In this document: positions 49,101 through 58,278 of the stretch, piece after piece | Layout of the letters: each line of letters starts with the position of its first letter | Numbering within the stretch: the stretch's first letter is position 1 | Source of the DNA: Chrysochromulina tobinii | Taxonomy: Eukaryota; Haptophyta; Prymnesiales; Chrysochromulinaceae | NCBI GenBank assembly: GCA_001275005.1 | Contig: JWZX01003314.1 | Coordinates: 1 to 58,296 of the forward strand | DNA length: 58,296 nucleotides | Direction: 5' to 3' | The notes under the pieces: generated by a model | Told to the model about the DNA's origin: nothing | Databases searched by the model: none | Seen by the model: only the letters and a program-made list of their open reading frames with translations | Made by a program: the position numbers and the translations under genes

Positions 49101-51947
49101 TCCCTCCAAAGTATTTGGCCATCACCTGCTGGTTCTTATGGACCGCTGAGCCCCACTCCTTGCCGCTGACCTTGCCGTCGCCGTTCTTGTCCAAACGATC
49201 CCACAGGGCCTTGAGCTCGGCCGCCCCTTGTTGGCTCTCGAGGGCCTGAGCGAGCCGCACGCTCCAGTCCATTTGCTGCAGCGCCGTCTCAAACTCGCCC
49301 CACGTGAGGTCGCCCGAGCCGTCCGCGTCGAGCTTCTTGAACATCTGGCCCACCTCGCCGATGGTGAGCCCGCCGAAGAAACGCCCCATCAGCTTCCAGT
49401 GCTGCCCGATAGCCTTGCCCCACTCCTTGGACGAGACGACGCCGCTCCCGTCGGTGTCGATTGAGTGGAACAACCTCCGCAGCTCCGCCTTCCCCTCCTC
49501 GCTCTCAAAGGCGTCGATGAACGCCTTCATCGGCGCGGCGAGAGAGCCCGCCGCCGCCGTACCCAGCGCCGTCGTCGGCGCTGCGGGCGAGCCTTGCGGT
49601 TCGCTCCCAGTCTCAGGAACGTCGGGCGGCGGCTGCAGAGGGGGCGGCGCGAGTGTGCCCGACTCGGCGCTCGGCACGTCCATATGAGGGCTGCCCTCAT
49701 CGCCCTCCTCCGCCCACACCGAGTTGGGAAGCGCCGTCTCGAGCGGCGGTTTCGCGTCCCCCGCTGCGCGAGCGTCGTCCTGAGCGTCCTCTGCGCGTCG
49801 TCGCGGGCTCCCCGGCGGCGCCACCTTGGGCGGTTCCACTCCCGGAGGACGGCGCATCTGGAGGATCCGCTCGAGCTCGGTCACCTGTGGGGAGAGGGGG
49901 GCAATGACGCCGTGGTGAGCACGTGCATGCTCGGGGCGCATCTGGAGGATCCGCTCGAGCTCGGTCACCTGCTGCACCAGCAGCTCGGGGGTAAGCGAGC
50001 CGCGGCTGCCGAGGGTGCGGCCCGCGCCCACCACGGCGCCCACTCCTCCGCCGGCGCGTCGGCCGTTGCCCGCCCAAGAGGTCACACCGAGCTTCGCCTG
50101 CGCGAGCTCGATGAGTTTGGCCGCCTCGTCGAATCGTAACGTCGACACGTCAAAGTTCGCGAGCGAGCCGCCGCCCGCGGGCGCCGTGAGCTCCAGCAAG
50201 ATACGCAGCACGCGCGTCGCTGTGGAGGCGTCCACCGTCGACGCGTCGGGCGAGGGCGTCGTCTTGGGCAGCCCGGCGCGAGGGAAGCTCGCGCCGTCTT
50301 GGGCGTCGCCCATCGCGCCGTCTTGGGCGTCGCCCACCCCGAGCGAGCTGCTCGAGAGCGCGGCGCTCAGCACGGCGCTGCCGGATCCGCACCCATTTGA
50401 CGAAACGCCGCGCGGGTCACCCGACGGGCCGCTCGCGTCGTTCTGGGCGCCGAGCTGCCGGGCGGCCTGCAGTGCAGGCGCGGCGCGGCGCGTGCCCTCC
50501 CCTCGGCGGCCCCCCTCCCCCCGAGGGCCCGCCAGCTTCGGCGCCGGCTTCGGGGCGCGCAACCCACCGCGCGCCATGGGCGACGCGGGTCGGGTGCCCA
50601 CAAGAGGACGTGTGAACACCTCAAGAGGACGTGTGAACACCCCGCTGGCGGCATACCCAGCGGGCGCCGTGGTGGGCGCCGTGTGCGGCGCCTCGGCTGC
50701 GCCGCCGGCGCTCGCCGTGGTGCGACCAAAGATGGCATTCGGGGGCTCTACGTAGCCTGAGACGAAGCCGGCTGGGGTCGTTCGGTGCGGCAGGGCGTGC
50801 TGCGTGCGGAAGGGCGCGAAGGCGCCGGTCGGCGGCGGCTGCTGTCCCGCGTCTCGGGGCGGCGAGGAGCCTGTCAGATGCCCGGTCAAGTGCGCCGTCG
50901 AGTGCTCGCGTGGGGAAGCTTCGGGAAAGTAGAACTCGAAGCCCCCAACCGTTGGCGGCGTGAGGCGCGCTGGGGCCGTGCGCCAGAGCACACCGACGGG
51001 CTGCTGGGACTCCTTCACATCCTGCTGCTGCTGGCGCACCTGTGGGGAGAGCAGGGCGCCGTGGTGAGCACATGCATGCTGGGACTCCTTCGCATCCTGC
51101 TGCTGCTGGCGAACCTGCTGCTGGCGCTGAAGCTCGTGGCGGTGCGCCCGCGCCACCTGCGCGCAAGTAGGACGCATGCATTCAGGCAGGGGCTCTTTGC
51201 AAGCAATCACCTCTGCCTCCGTCGGCAACCTCATCTCCCACGGCGCATGCAATCAGAAGGCAGGGGCTCTTTGCATGCAATCACCTCTGCCTCCGTCGGC
51301 AACATCTCCCACGGCGTAGGCGTGATGGCCGTCTGGCGGTCATCCCACGCGGGCTTGGCCCTGGGGCGCGGCAGCACGGGCGCCTTGCGCGGCCGTGGCA
51401 CCTCCGTCAGCGTCGCGTGCTCCGACAGCCTCACGCCCCCGACCGCCGCCGTCCGTGCGCTGCTAGCACCGAGCCGCTGGCTCGCCGCCGCCGCCTCGCG
51501 TACAGGGCTGTCAGCGCTCGCCGGATCCACGGGCCCCGAGGCGGCAGAACGCGGGCGCATCGCGCCGTTCTCGCTCGCCAGGAGCGAGCCCTCGGTCCGC
51601 GTGCTCGAGCCGCGCGGGGCGCTGTACTTGTAGCGCAGCGCGTCGGCGCTCGCCGACGTGTGTGCGAGCAGGTCGCCGAGGAGTGCCGCCGCCTCCGCGT
51701 CAGGCATCAGCTCCCCGTCCAGGAGCCGCGAAAGCGCCAAGTCCGCGCCACGTGCAGTATGGCGAACGGACTCGGCCGTCTGGAAAACTGATGCGAGCAG
51801 ATCGTCCTCGCGTTTGCGCGACTCGTCTGAGTGGCGTCGCTGCCGCTGCTGCTGGAGCGCCGCCTCCGTCTCGGCGAGCTTGGCCTTGAGCGCCGCCTGC
51901 CTCTGCTCGAGGACGGTGATTTCCTTTCCTGGCACGGCGTTCCTCAT
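46129..51947 (-). CDS. EF-hand protein with two degenerate adenylate-kinase-like domains
   Basis: Exons 51947-51285, 51210-51115, 51039-49969 and 49884-46129 (all phase 0) give 1,861 aa. The start is a coiled-coil-like helix (VLEQRQAALKAKLAETEA), then a disordered region. Four EF-hands at about 750-900 (DTDGSGVVSSKE, DADGSGDLTWGE, DKNGDGKVSGKE, DADGSGDLTWDE) have complete Ca2+ loops. A long Ala/Glu/Lys helix follows. Two adenylate-kinase-like domains sit at about 1231-1380 and 1500-1670: NGYPRM and SNFPRL stand where kinases have DGFPR, but the P-loop is lost (LLFGQLHAS, LVYGSEHAE), so catalysis is unlikely. A short strand motif (A.I....D.NY.V.I) precedes each domain and ends the protein. A calcium-responsive scaffold, possibly ciliary, is inference. 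Confidence 0.78.
46588..46670 (-). repeat. In-frame 27-bp tandem repeat, three copies
   Basis: Encodes ADR(D/N)LEAEA three times after the second kinase-like domain. Two copies contain AGATCGCAATCTGGA, the same 15-mer as the WD40-gene repeat at 21384. It leads into a Glu/Ala-rich helix. Confidence 0.9.
49885..49968 (-). other. Intron 3 of EF-hand gene (family B, frame-neutral)
   Basis: 84 nt, GTGACC...CTCCCCACAG, phase 0. The first 34 nt are a perfect copy of the next exon start (GTGACCGAGCTCGAGCGG...), then GCATGCACGTGCTCACCAC. No stop, 3n long; retention adds 28 residues including HARAHHG...LSPQ. Confidence 0.75.
50617..50645 (-). repeat. Short exonic tandem duplication
   Basis: CCTCAAGAGGACGTGTGAACA occurs about twice head-to-tail in exon 3 of the EF-hand gene, encoding VFTRPLEVFTRPL. 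It is in frame and adds seven residues. Confidence 0.8.
51040..51114 (-). other. Intron 2 of EF-hand gene (family B, frame-neutral)
   Basis: 75 nt, GTTCGC...CTCCCCACAG, phase 0. The first ~38 nt duplicate the next exon start with two differences, then GCATGCATGTGCTCACCAC. No stop, 3n long; retention adds 25 residues including HACAHHGALLSPQ. Confidence 0.75.
51211..51284 (-). other. Intron 1 of EF-hand gene (AG|GT tandem duplication)
   Basis: 74 nt, GTGATT...GGCAGAG, phase 0. A ~54-bp segment spanning GCCGACGGAGGCAGAG|GTG is repeated; the first copy gives the donor, the second the acceptor. Only about 20 nt separates the copies, including TTCTGATTGCATGCGCC, a family A-like trace. Confidence 0.9.
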
Positions 51948-52864
51948 TCCAGAGCCAACGACCGGCCTAGCGCTGTCGTGAGCGGTTCACAGCGGCACAC
52001 TCCGCACGCATGCACAACTGCATAAGCCCGAGTTGAACGGCATGGACGGCACCATTTCCAGTTACGATGCCGACACGCGCTACACGATCTCTTGGGCTTT
52101 CGATTTTACCTCCATGTGCGAGCGAGCAGCGAGGTGCATGTGTGGGGCAGTCTGCCCTAGTACTGCCCAAGGCCCAATAAAACGATGGTGAATAACGAGG
52201 TGAAGACCATGGGCGCGAAACGCAAGCGCGGACGCGCCGGCCAGAGGGTAACACATGTGAATGGCTTTCATCCCCACATCTCGCCACACTACTACATCGC
52301 GATATACCGCTCTGAATTGAAATGTAAATTTAATGTTGTACATTGTAATCACGAAAAAACAACGTATTACGTAAAACGTCTCTCTCTCTGTCTTGTCTCC
52401 AATTGAGCCCTGCAATTTCCCTATTCAATTTGAGTCTGAGTCACTCTCGGTACACCTACGGTTCAGCGTACACCTACGGTTCTACGGTACACCCACACCC
52501 ACGGTTCTACTCCACCCAGCACAGCACGGCTTACCCACGGCTACGCCTTGCACTTTCCACTTACGTTGCACACTTGTACTACATGTAAGTGCTGTGTCAA
52601 GTGTGCACTGTGCATGCACATGCAGCGCCTGTTGCGCCTCGGCCTGTACAAGCCTCACCCCTCGGCCTTTTATAGCCTTGCGACCATGCGACCCTCGGCC
52701 CGCCGATCCGCAGACCCCCCTTCACACATCTCCCCTTCACACTTCTGTGCACTGTGCTCGTCATCTTGTTAAAGTTATGCTCAGACGGCGTTGGGGTCCT
52801 CCGTCCTCTTCCGTGGGGTCTGGTTACCCTTGGGTGATTACTAATTGCGTGGACACTCATGTGT
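51948..52864. other. Intergenic spacer
   Basis: Upstream flank of the EF-hand gene and 3' flank of the next minus-strand gene. TACACCTACGGTTC-like units cluster at about 52455-52510. Lower GC than genes; no supported gene. Confidence 0.45.
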
Positions 52865-53992
52865 TTAGGCGGCGTTGGGGTCTTCTTCGTCCTCCGCTGT
52901 TCCCCCCGCCACATTCTTGCCCACAAGGCCCGCCGTGTACGCCTCCTTGAGAGCCTTGTCGAGAATCGAGAGCAGCTTCAGATCGTTCTCCTTCTGTTTG
53001 TCGTCGGCCTGTTTTTTCAGAACTTGGCGAAGCGGCCATTTTTTATCAAGCGTCGTATTGATCTTGTACACCTCATAGAGGCTCTGGAATAAAATGAAGG
53101 CCGCAAGGAACCCTGCGGCGACTCCGATCACAAATGCCGCCTCCGAAAAGAAAGGGGATGAAATCCGGATGGTCATGACGGACACGATTCCGAAGAAGGC
53201 AAACCCCATTCCAGTACAGAATAGAAGGTGAAGGAAAAGGAACGGAACCCGAAGGTTGGAGACGAGGACATCGACTTCCTTGTCGACCTTGAGATCCGTT
53301 TGCGTGCCAGAGCACACAATGTAAAGGAACGTCGTGTACAAGACGGTGATCAGCAGGAGCATGGAGCCGCCGCCATTGCCGATGATGAAGGCCAGCTCCA
53401 GATTCCATGCACTGAAAAGGCCGCACCTGATGGTCTGTGAGCAGCATTCCTTGTCAGTTCCTTCGATGCTCATAAAAGGATCCCCTCCATCTTTCGTCCA
53501 CTCACGGTACACGTCGGTGCAGTAGAACTGCGCGCCCCGTGTCCATCTCTGCTTGCTCAAATATCCAACTCCGCCGAGTTTCGTCTGGCTCGTCACCTGG
53601 ATGGTCGAGTTGCAGGATGCTTTCGCGAACTCTTGGCATTCGTCACTCGTCATCCAGACCCCGACGTAATTAATCCAGGCGTCCGAGCCGATCGCAGCGT
53701 AATTTGCAAACGTCATGGTCAGGATAAGCGCAGCGGCCAGGCCGTAGTTCACGCAGACGCTTTTCATGGCCTGCAAGTTGCCCGCTAGATCCATCACGCT
53801 TGCCGATACCTTTTCGGTAAGCTCTGCTAAATTGCTCTTTTGCTTGGTCAACTTTTTCTTCTCCCGTGCCTCCGCCTCCGCCGGGACCGCCGCCGCTCCA
53901 GGCGTCGAATTCGACGAGAACCGCGTCGACCCCTTTACCGGGCTTGACAAGTTCTGCTTCTCCTGTGGTTTGACATACATGGTCTCCTGCAA
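52865..53992 (-). CDS. Four-helix membrane protein, unknown
   Basis: 375 aa in one exon from ATG 53992. The N-terminus is soluble and charged. Four hydrophobic helices lie at about 80-105, 190-225, 245-275 and 280-310. A Cys-containing loop of about 90 residues separates helices 1 and 2 (SDECQEF..ASC, FYCTDVY, KECCSQTIRC), fitting an extracytosolic disulfide-bonded domain. The C-terminus is a charged, probably cytosolic helix ending acidic (AEDEEDPNAA). The layout is tetraspan-like, but the CCG tetraspanin signature is absent. Family unknown; membrane location is well supported. Confidence 0.75.
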   Translation of the reverse strand: MQETMYVKPQEKQNLSSPVKGSTRFSSNSTPGAAAVPAEAEAREKKKLTKQKSNLAELTEKVSASVMDLAGNLQAMKSVCVNYGLAAALILTMTFANYAAIGSDAWINYVGVWMTSDECQEFAKASCNSTIQVTSQTKLGGVGYLSKQRWTRGAQFYCTDVYREWTKDGGDPFMSIEGTDKECCSQTIRCGLFSAWNLELAFIIGNGGGSMLLLITVLYTTFLYIVCSGTQTDLKVDKEVDVLVSNLRVPFLFLHLLFCTGMGFAFFGIVSVMTIRISSPFFSEAAFVIGVAAGFLAAFILFQSLYEVYKINTTLDKKWPLRQVLKKQADDKQKENDLKLLSILDKALKEAYTAGLVGKNVAGGTAEDEEDPNAA

Positions 53993-54414
53993 CTATGCAA
54001 GTGAGGGCGTAGTGAGGGTGAGTGAGCACCCGGTCGTCAATCCTCGGGTCTTCTCATATTTTCGGGGCCGCCGAAAAGAAGTTCCTGTTGGAAGTTCTGT
54101 AGAAAGTTCTACGCCGAACTGAGGCACGGATGCATGCATGCATGAACCCCGGTCTATTCCTCGCGCGCTTCCTTCGTCCATTGGTTCCACGTCATTTTGA
54201 ACTTCTTGCGAAAGGGTCAGTTGAATCGACTTCTTGCGTCACTTCACACTTCTCGTGTGATCGCCACGAGCTCGAGCACCGGCTGCCTTGTGTGGCCAGC
54301 GGCCCGACTCCGCAGCTCGTCTGCGGTGGACGTCTGCGGTGTGGCTGTCGGCCTGGCAGGTGACTTTGCGACCGGGTACTCGTCAAGAGCCGCATCCTCG
54401 AGCCGAACAAGCCG
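53993..54414. other. Divergent spacer
   Basis: About 420 bp between divergently arranged genes, so likely two promoters or one shared. A CCTGGCAG|GT acceptor-like site at about 54359 could mark an upstream exon of the next gene, but the downstream frame has a TGA right after it. Confidence 0.4.
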
Positions 54415-56639
54415 ATGTGCAGCCTCGGCGGTGCAGCCTTGGAGCTTCGTACGGCCAGTGCAGGCACGTGTCACGCGACTGGGGCTGACGGCATCCGTGT
54501 ATGCTTTGAAGAGACCTCCCGTGATCCGGGTGGTGGCTATGCCGGCGTGCAGGGCGGTCTCGTGGGACGTGTGGAACTGCAGCCGCTACTGCACGCTCAT
54601 CGCAACACGACGACCGGCGCCGACGACTTGTGGTGGCTTCTCCGCGTGAGTGGCCCGCATCCGCAGACAGTCCTGTTTGATGGCACGCGGGGCGGCGATT
54701 GGGTCGCCCGCTTTCGGATGTGCAGCCCGGGCGTGTACACGCTCTACGTTCGCGAGGTGCTCCGAGCGCCGTGGGCGCAGTGGCGCGACGACCGTTGGGA
54801 GGAGAGGCCCGGTACGCCTCCGTGCGCGCACGGCAACTGGACTGCTGGGGTCCGATTGCGCCGGTACGCCTTTCGCTATCGTCCTGCTGCCTCTGGAGCG
54901 CTTGGTCAATTGCTTCGTCGCCCTGCCTCTTGCAGCTCCGGGCTATGGGCATGGTCCCGCAGCGCGATTGAAGAGGCGTGCGACCCGTCAACCGGTGAGC
55001 CGTCCGGCCGTGCGCGGGGTGAGCGAGCCCGAGCGCTGTCCCGAGCGCTGACCCTGTTGGAGGAGGTTCAACCGGTCCCTTATCCAGAGCATGGCCTCTT
55101 TGGAAACGCAAACGTGAGCGGCGCGCTCGCCTACGTGGAACGCGAGCGAAGCAGCGACGGTACGCTCCCATATTTGGAAGGAGGGACGCTCCCTAATTTA
55201 GAAGGCGACGTGCTTCCAAATACGGCTAGCCAGAGGAGCCAAAACTGCAGCAGGAGCAAAAACTGCAGCAGGAGCAGGGCGGGCACCGCTTGCCGGAGGG
55301 GTAACGACACGCTCATTTGCCTCATGGGGGACAGCCAGATGCGCACACTGGCGGATGGGTTGCTCTCGTCGAGTGCTATGTTAGGCAACAGCTGTGCCGA
55401 GCTCGAGGCCGCAGCCGACATGACGACCTCGATGTCGGCCGAAGGGTCTCTCGAGGCCGTAGGGTCTCGCCGCGCCGCCGCCGCCGCCGCCGCCGCCTGT
55501 ACCGGCCTACGTCAGTGGCGACGACTCTGCCCGAAGGGCACCTCCTCGCAGCCGCCCGGGCGTCCGAAGCTCAAACAGATGCCCTGCCCGAAGAATGCCC
55601 CTTCTTCCGCCGTCTGTCAACGAAGCCTCTGTGACGGCGTCCGCCTGCACTATCTGCGCGTCAACTACGGGGATGAGCTCATCAGCCCGTTTCCCCACAA
55701 GCGAGCGACACAGAGCCTCGCGGAGCATGCCGCGCAGCACTGTACGGCGATCGTGCTCAACACGGGCCAGTGGTGAGTGCTCTCGACGGCGCCCTAATGA
55801 CGGAGTGCCTTTTGATTGCACCGCCAAGTGCCTCCTCTGAGGACCCTCTTCCCCCTATCAAGGTGGACTCCTTCGAACTGATCGCCCTCTGAGGGGCCTC
55901 TGATGGCCTCTGATTGCGTCCCTCATCAGGTGGGCCTCGTGGAAGCGGGCGTCTGCGCTACTGATTGCCCTGGATGAGCCTTGATTGCCCCTCTCATCAG
56001 GTGGGCCTCGTGGAAACCGTCGAAGCCCGAAGGGGCGCAGGAGCCGGCGCCACCGGGCAGGTATGCGCGCACCCATCGCGAGCGCTACCTCTCGCTGATG
56101 AGCCTCTGATGAGCCTCTGATGAGCCTCTGATTGCGTCCCTCATCAGGTACGCGCGCACCCTTCGTGAGCGCTACCTCTCGGTGCTACAGGACGCTGCAC
56201 GCCGCTACGGCACCCACCTGGCCTTTGCCGCCACGAACCCCTATCCCCTCAATGTGGGAGGGCCCCAGTACGCGTCGAGGCGCTCGAAGCCATATGATAT
56301 GGCCGCATGCAACCCAACCGCACGTGAGCGGCGCTACCCGCACGTGCTGCGCGAGTATAATCGGCTTGCTCGGCAGGCGTGCGCCGCGCTGCGCATCCCA
56401 TATCTCGACATGTGGGAGATTGCGCTGCCCATGTTCGACATCAGTGGGGACGGCGCTCACTACGCTGCGGACGCGACGCCGGTCGGACGAGCGCAGGTAC
56501 GTTGATTGCATGCTGATGGCCTGCCTTGCATGCAAGTGCTCACCACGGCGCGACGCCGGTCGGACGAGCGCAGGCGGTGCGGCTCTTGCACTGGCTCTCG
56601 TCGCTCCCTTGCATGCAAGTGCTCACCACGGCGCCCTAG
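54415..56639 (+). CDS. NXPE / PC-esterase-like SGNH protein
   Basis: Exons 54415-55772, 56001-56060, 56148-56496 and 56574-56639 give 610 aa. An N-terminal Ig-like beta domain (about 10-170) is followed by an SGNH-type catalytic region: LICLMGDSQMR (GDS serine, about 304), VLNTGQW, then DMWEIALPMFDISGDGAHY with the Asp-x-x-His pair. This order matches NXPE and related PC-esterase proteins of the secretory pathway, which modify or bind glycans. No signal peptide is visible at this ATG, so a 5' exon may be missing. Three introns are duplication-flanked. The last 11 residues and the stop come from a family B element. Substrate unknown. Confidence 0.75.
55773..56000 (+). other. Intron 1 of PC-esterase-like gene (three stacked GT...AG units)
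   Basis: 228 nt, GTGAGT...CTCATCAG, phase 2. It contains internal AG|GT junctions at 55862/55863 and 55929/55930, so it reads as three head-to-tail GT...AG units. GTGGGCCTCGTGGAA begins both the third unit and the next exon; GTGGACTCCTTCGAA begins the second. Confidence 0.85.
56061..56147 (+). other. Intron 2 of PC-esterase-like gene (family A)
   Basis: 87 nt, GTATGC...CTCATCAG, phase 2. The first 34 nt match the next exon start (GTACGCGCGCACCCTTCG...) with three differences. The body is TGATGAGCCTC units. It splits an Arg codon from YARTLRERYL. Confidence 0.9.
56497..56573 (+). other. Intron 3 of PC-esterase-like gene (A+B composite)
   Basis: 77 nt, GTACGT...GAGCGCAG, phase 0. Here the duplication is of the upstream exon end: 24 bp ending GGTCGGACGAGCGCAG is copied at the intron's 3' end and supplies the acceptor. 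The body is TTGATTGC...TGATGGCCTG followed by CCTTGCATGCAAGTGCTC. Confidence 0.85.
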
Positions 56640-56745
56640 GCGGTGCGGCTCTTGCACTGGCTCGCGTCGCTCCCTTGCATGCGAGTGCTCACCACGGCGC
56701 TCTTGATCAGCGTCCCTTGCATGCACGTGCTCACCACGGCGCCCT
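56605..56745 (+). repeat. Family B element array at a gene 3' end
   Basis: Three B elements at about 56608, 56676 and 56716 (CCTTGCATGCAAGTGCTC and variants), with two copies of GCGGTGCGGCTCTTGCACTG between elements (the exon start and 56640). GCACTGGCTCTCGTC recurs again at about 56758, which may be the original exon continuation. Confidence 0.85.
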
Positions 56746-57429
56746 CGGATCGTTCCCTTGCACTGGCTCTCGTCTCTCCCACTGCGAGGCTGCTGAGTGC
56801 TGGCGAGGGTTCATGGTGAGAGACGGTGAGAAGTGCCAGAGCGTCTTCCGTCTACGGGTCGAGAGAGAAAACAGCCCCAGCCCGCCCCGTAAGCGGACCG
56901 GTAACCGAAACCGTGCACGCTGAGACCTGTGAATAAACCTACGTGAGTTGCGGTGCGGCCGCTTTGCCTCCCGCGAAAGTAACCGAGTTTTTTGTGGATG
57001 CCGATTGCCGTCGTACACGGTTGATGCACACGGATACGAAGTATCCGTTATTCGCGCGCCGTACGTGGGGTACGCGGGCGCGCGGCCCGTACTACGGTAC
57101 TAGTATTGTAGTATTCGATTCGCGCCCCACACGGACACGCGCGCGGTGAGCCGTGAGCCGATCGTGTGACCCCGGCGAGCACTATCAACGAAGCCCGCGA
57201 TCCCGGCGGATCTACACACGCGTCAGAGCACATTGTCGGAGAGACTGCAGACCACCAACAGACCATCGGACTCGCAGACCACCGGACTCGCAAACCCACA
57301 AACATGGAACGACATGGAACGACCACGCCCTAGTGCGGTACCCGCCATGATGCGCGGGAAATGTGAGTGAATGTGAATGTGTGTCAGTGTGTGCTGCTCA
57401 CGTGGGTGCTGTTCACATGCACGTGCTGC
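56746..57429. other. Intergenic spacer between convergent genes
   Basis: No supported gene. A TACTAC...GTAGTA inverted repeat lies at about 57092-57117. The rest is mixed GC sequence and probably 3' untranslated sequence. Confidence 0.4.
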
Positions 57430-58278
57430 TCACCATATGAATATTCCATGTGTGATTCCGCGCGCCTTGCACGCCTCCTTCAGCGCAGTCGAATCGCCGT
57501 CGTTGTCAGTAAAGTCGAATTTCTTGAGCGCCGGCGCCGCGCCCTCGCGGATCGCCGCCGCCAGCGCCGCAATCCCGCGCGTGCCGATTTCGTTAGCGCT
57601 CAAGTCGAGCGTCTCGACGCGCCGCAGGAGCGGCAGCACCTTGGCGAACGCCTCCGCGTCCGCGTCCGTCCACTCGAGGCCGCTAAACTTGAGATCCCGC
57701 GCCTCGCCGAGCGCGGCGCAGATCGCGTCGGCGTACAGCCGCGCCACCACCTCGCAGTCGGAGCCGTTGGCGAAGACCTTGCGCGACAGCTCGGCCGCAA
57801 ACTCGCGAGGGTGCATCGGAGGCGCGCGGTACCCGTGGGTGATGCCGCGCGGCACCGCGGGGTCGGCGAGGCGTCGAAAGGAACACGCTGACCCCCTCTT
57901 GACAAAGCCGCTCACGGCGCGCTCAAACGACGGCCACCCCTTGCCTCGGAGCCAGCCCTCGGGGAAGAAGGGCGCGGCCTCGGCCGACCGCGGCCAGCCC
58001 GGGGGCAGCTCGCTCAGGATGACCGTCGTCGTCAGCCGGTGGGCGTACCACGTGTTCACGGTCTTCAGCGCGGTTTTAAAGGCGGCTTGCTCGGGCTTCG
58101 TCCGCTGCCCGTCGGCGTCCTTTTGGTGTATGCTGCCCCAGCTGCGCGCATCGTGGGACGACACACACACGCGAACCCGATCAGTGCGCGTAAGCGCGCC
58201 GAGGTTGCACAACGCCGGGCCAATCAGGCGCGCCGTCGCGGCAGAGGCGCAAGGGGGGGCTGCGGCGGCGTCGAGTGG
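57430..58278 (-). CDS. LRR protein with algal N-terminal domain, 5' partial
   Basis: The frame is open from 58278; just upstream is an in-frame TAG that also reads as an AG acceptor, and there is no suitable ATG. The first exon or exons probably lie beyond the right edge. The N-terminal part (ARLIGPALCNLGALT, LTTTVILSELPPGW, RGKGWPSFERAVSGF) resembles an uncharacterised domain I associate with algal LRR proteins. The C-terminal part has leucine-rich repeats of RNI type (DLKFSGLEWTDADAEAF, TLDLSANEIGTRGIAAL). Likely protein interaction; function unknown. Confidence 0.65.
   Translation of the reverse strand, partial: PLDAAAAPPCASAATARLIGPALCNLGALTRTDRVRVCVSSHDARSWGSIHQKDADGQRTKPEQAAFKTALKTVNTWYAHRLTTTVILSELPPGWPRSAEAAPFFPEGWLRGKGWPSFERAVSGFVKRGSACSFRRLADPAVPRGITHGYRAPPMHPREFAAELSRKVFANGSDCEVVARLYADAICAALGEARDLKFSGLEWTDADAEAFAKVLPLLRRVETLDLSANEIGTRGIAALAAAIREGAAPALKKFDFTDNDGDSTALKEACKARGITHGIFIW

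Noticed and set aside
48086-49249. 387-codon Ala/Ser-rich plus-strand frame
   Set aside because: Antisense of the EF-hand loops and the Ala/Glu helix; composition explained by the GCC/GGC-rich opposite strand.
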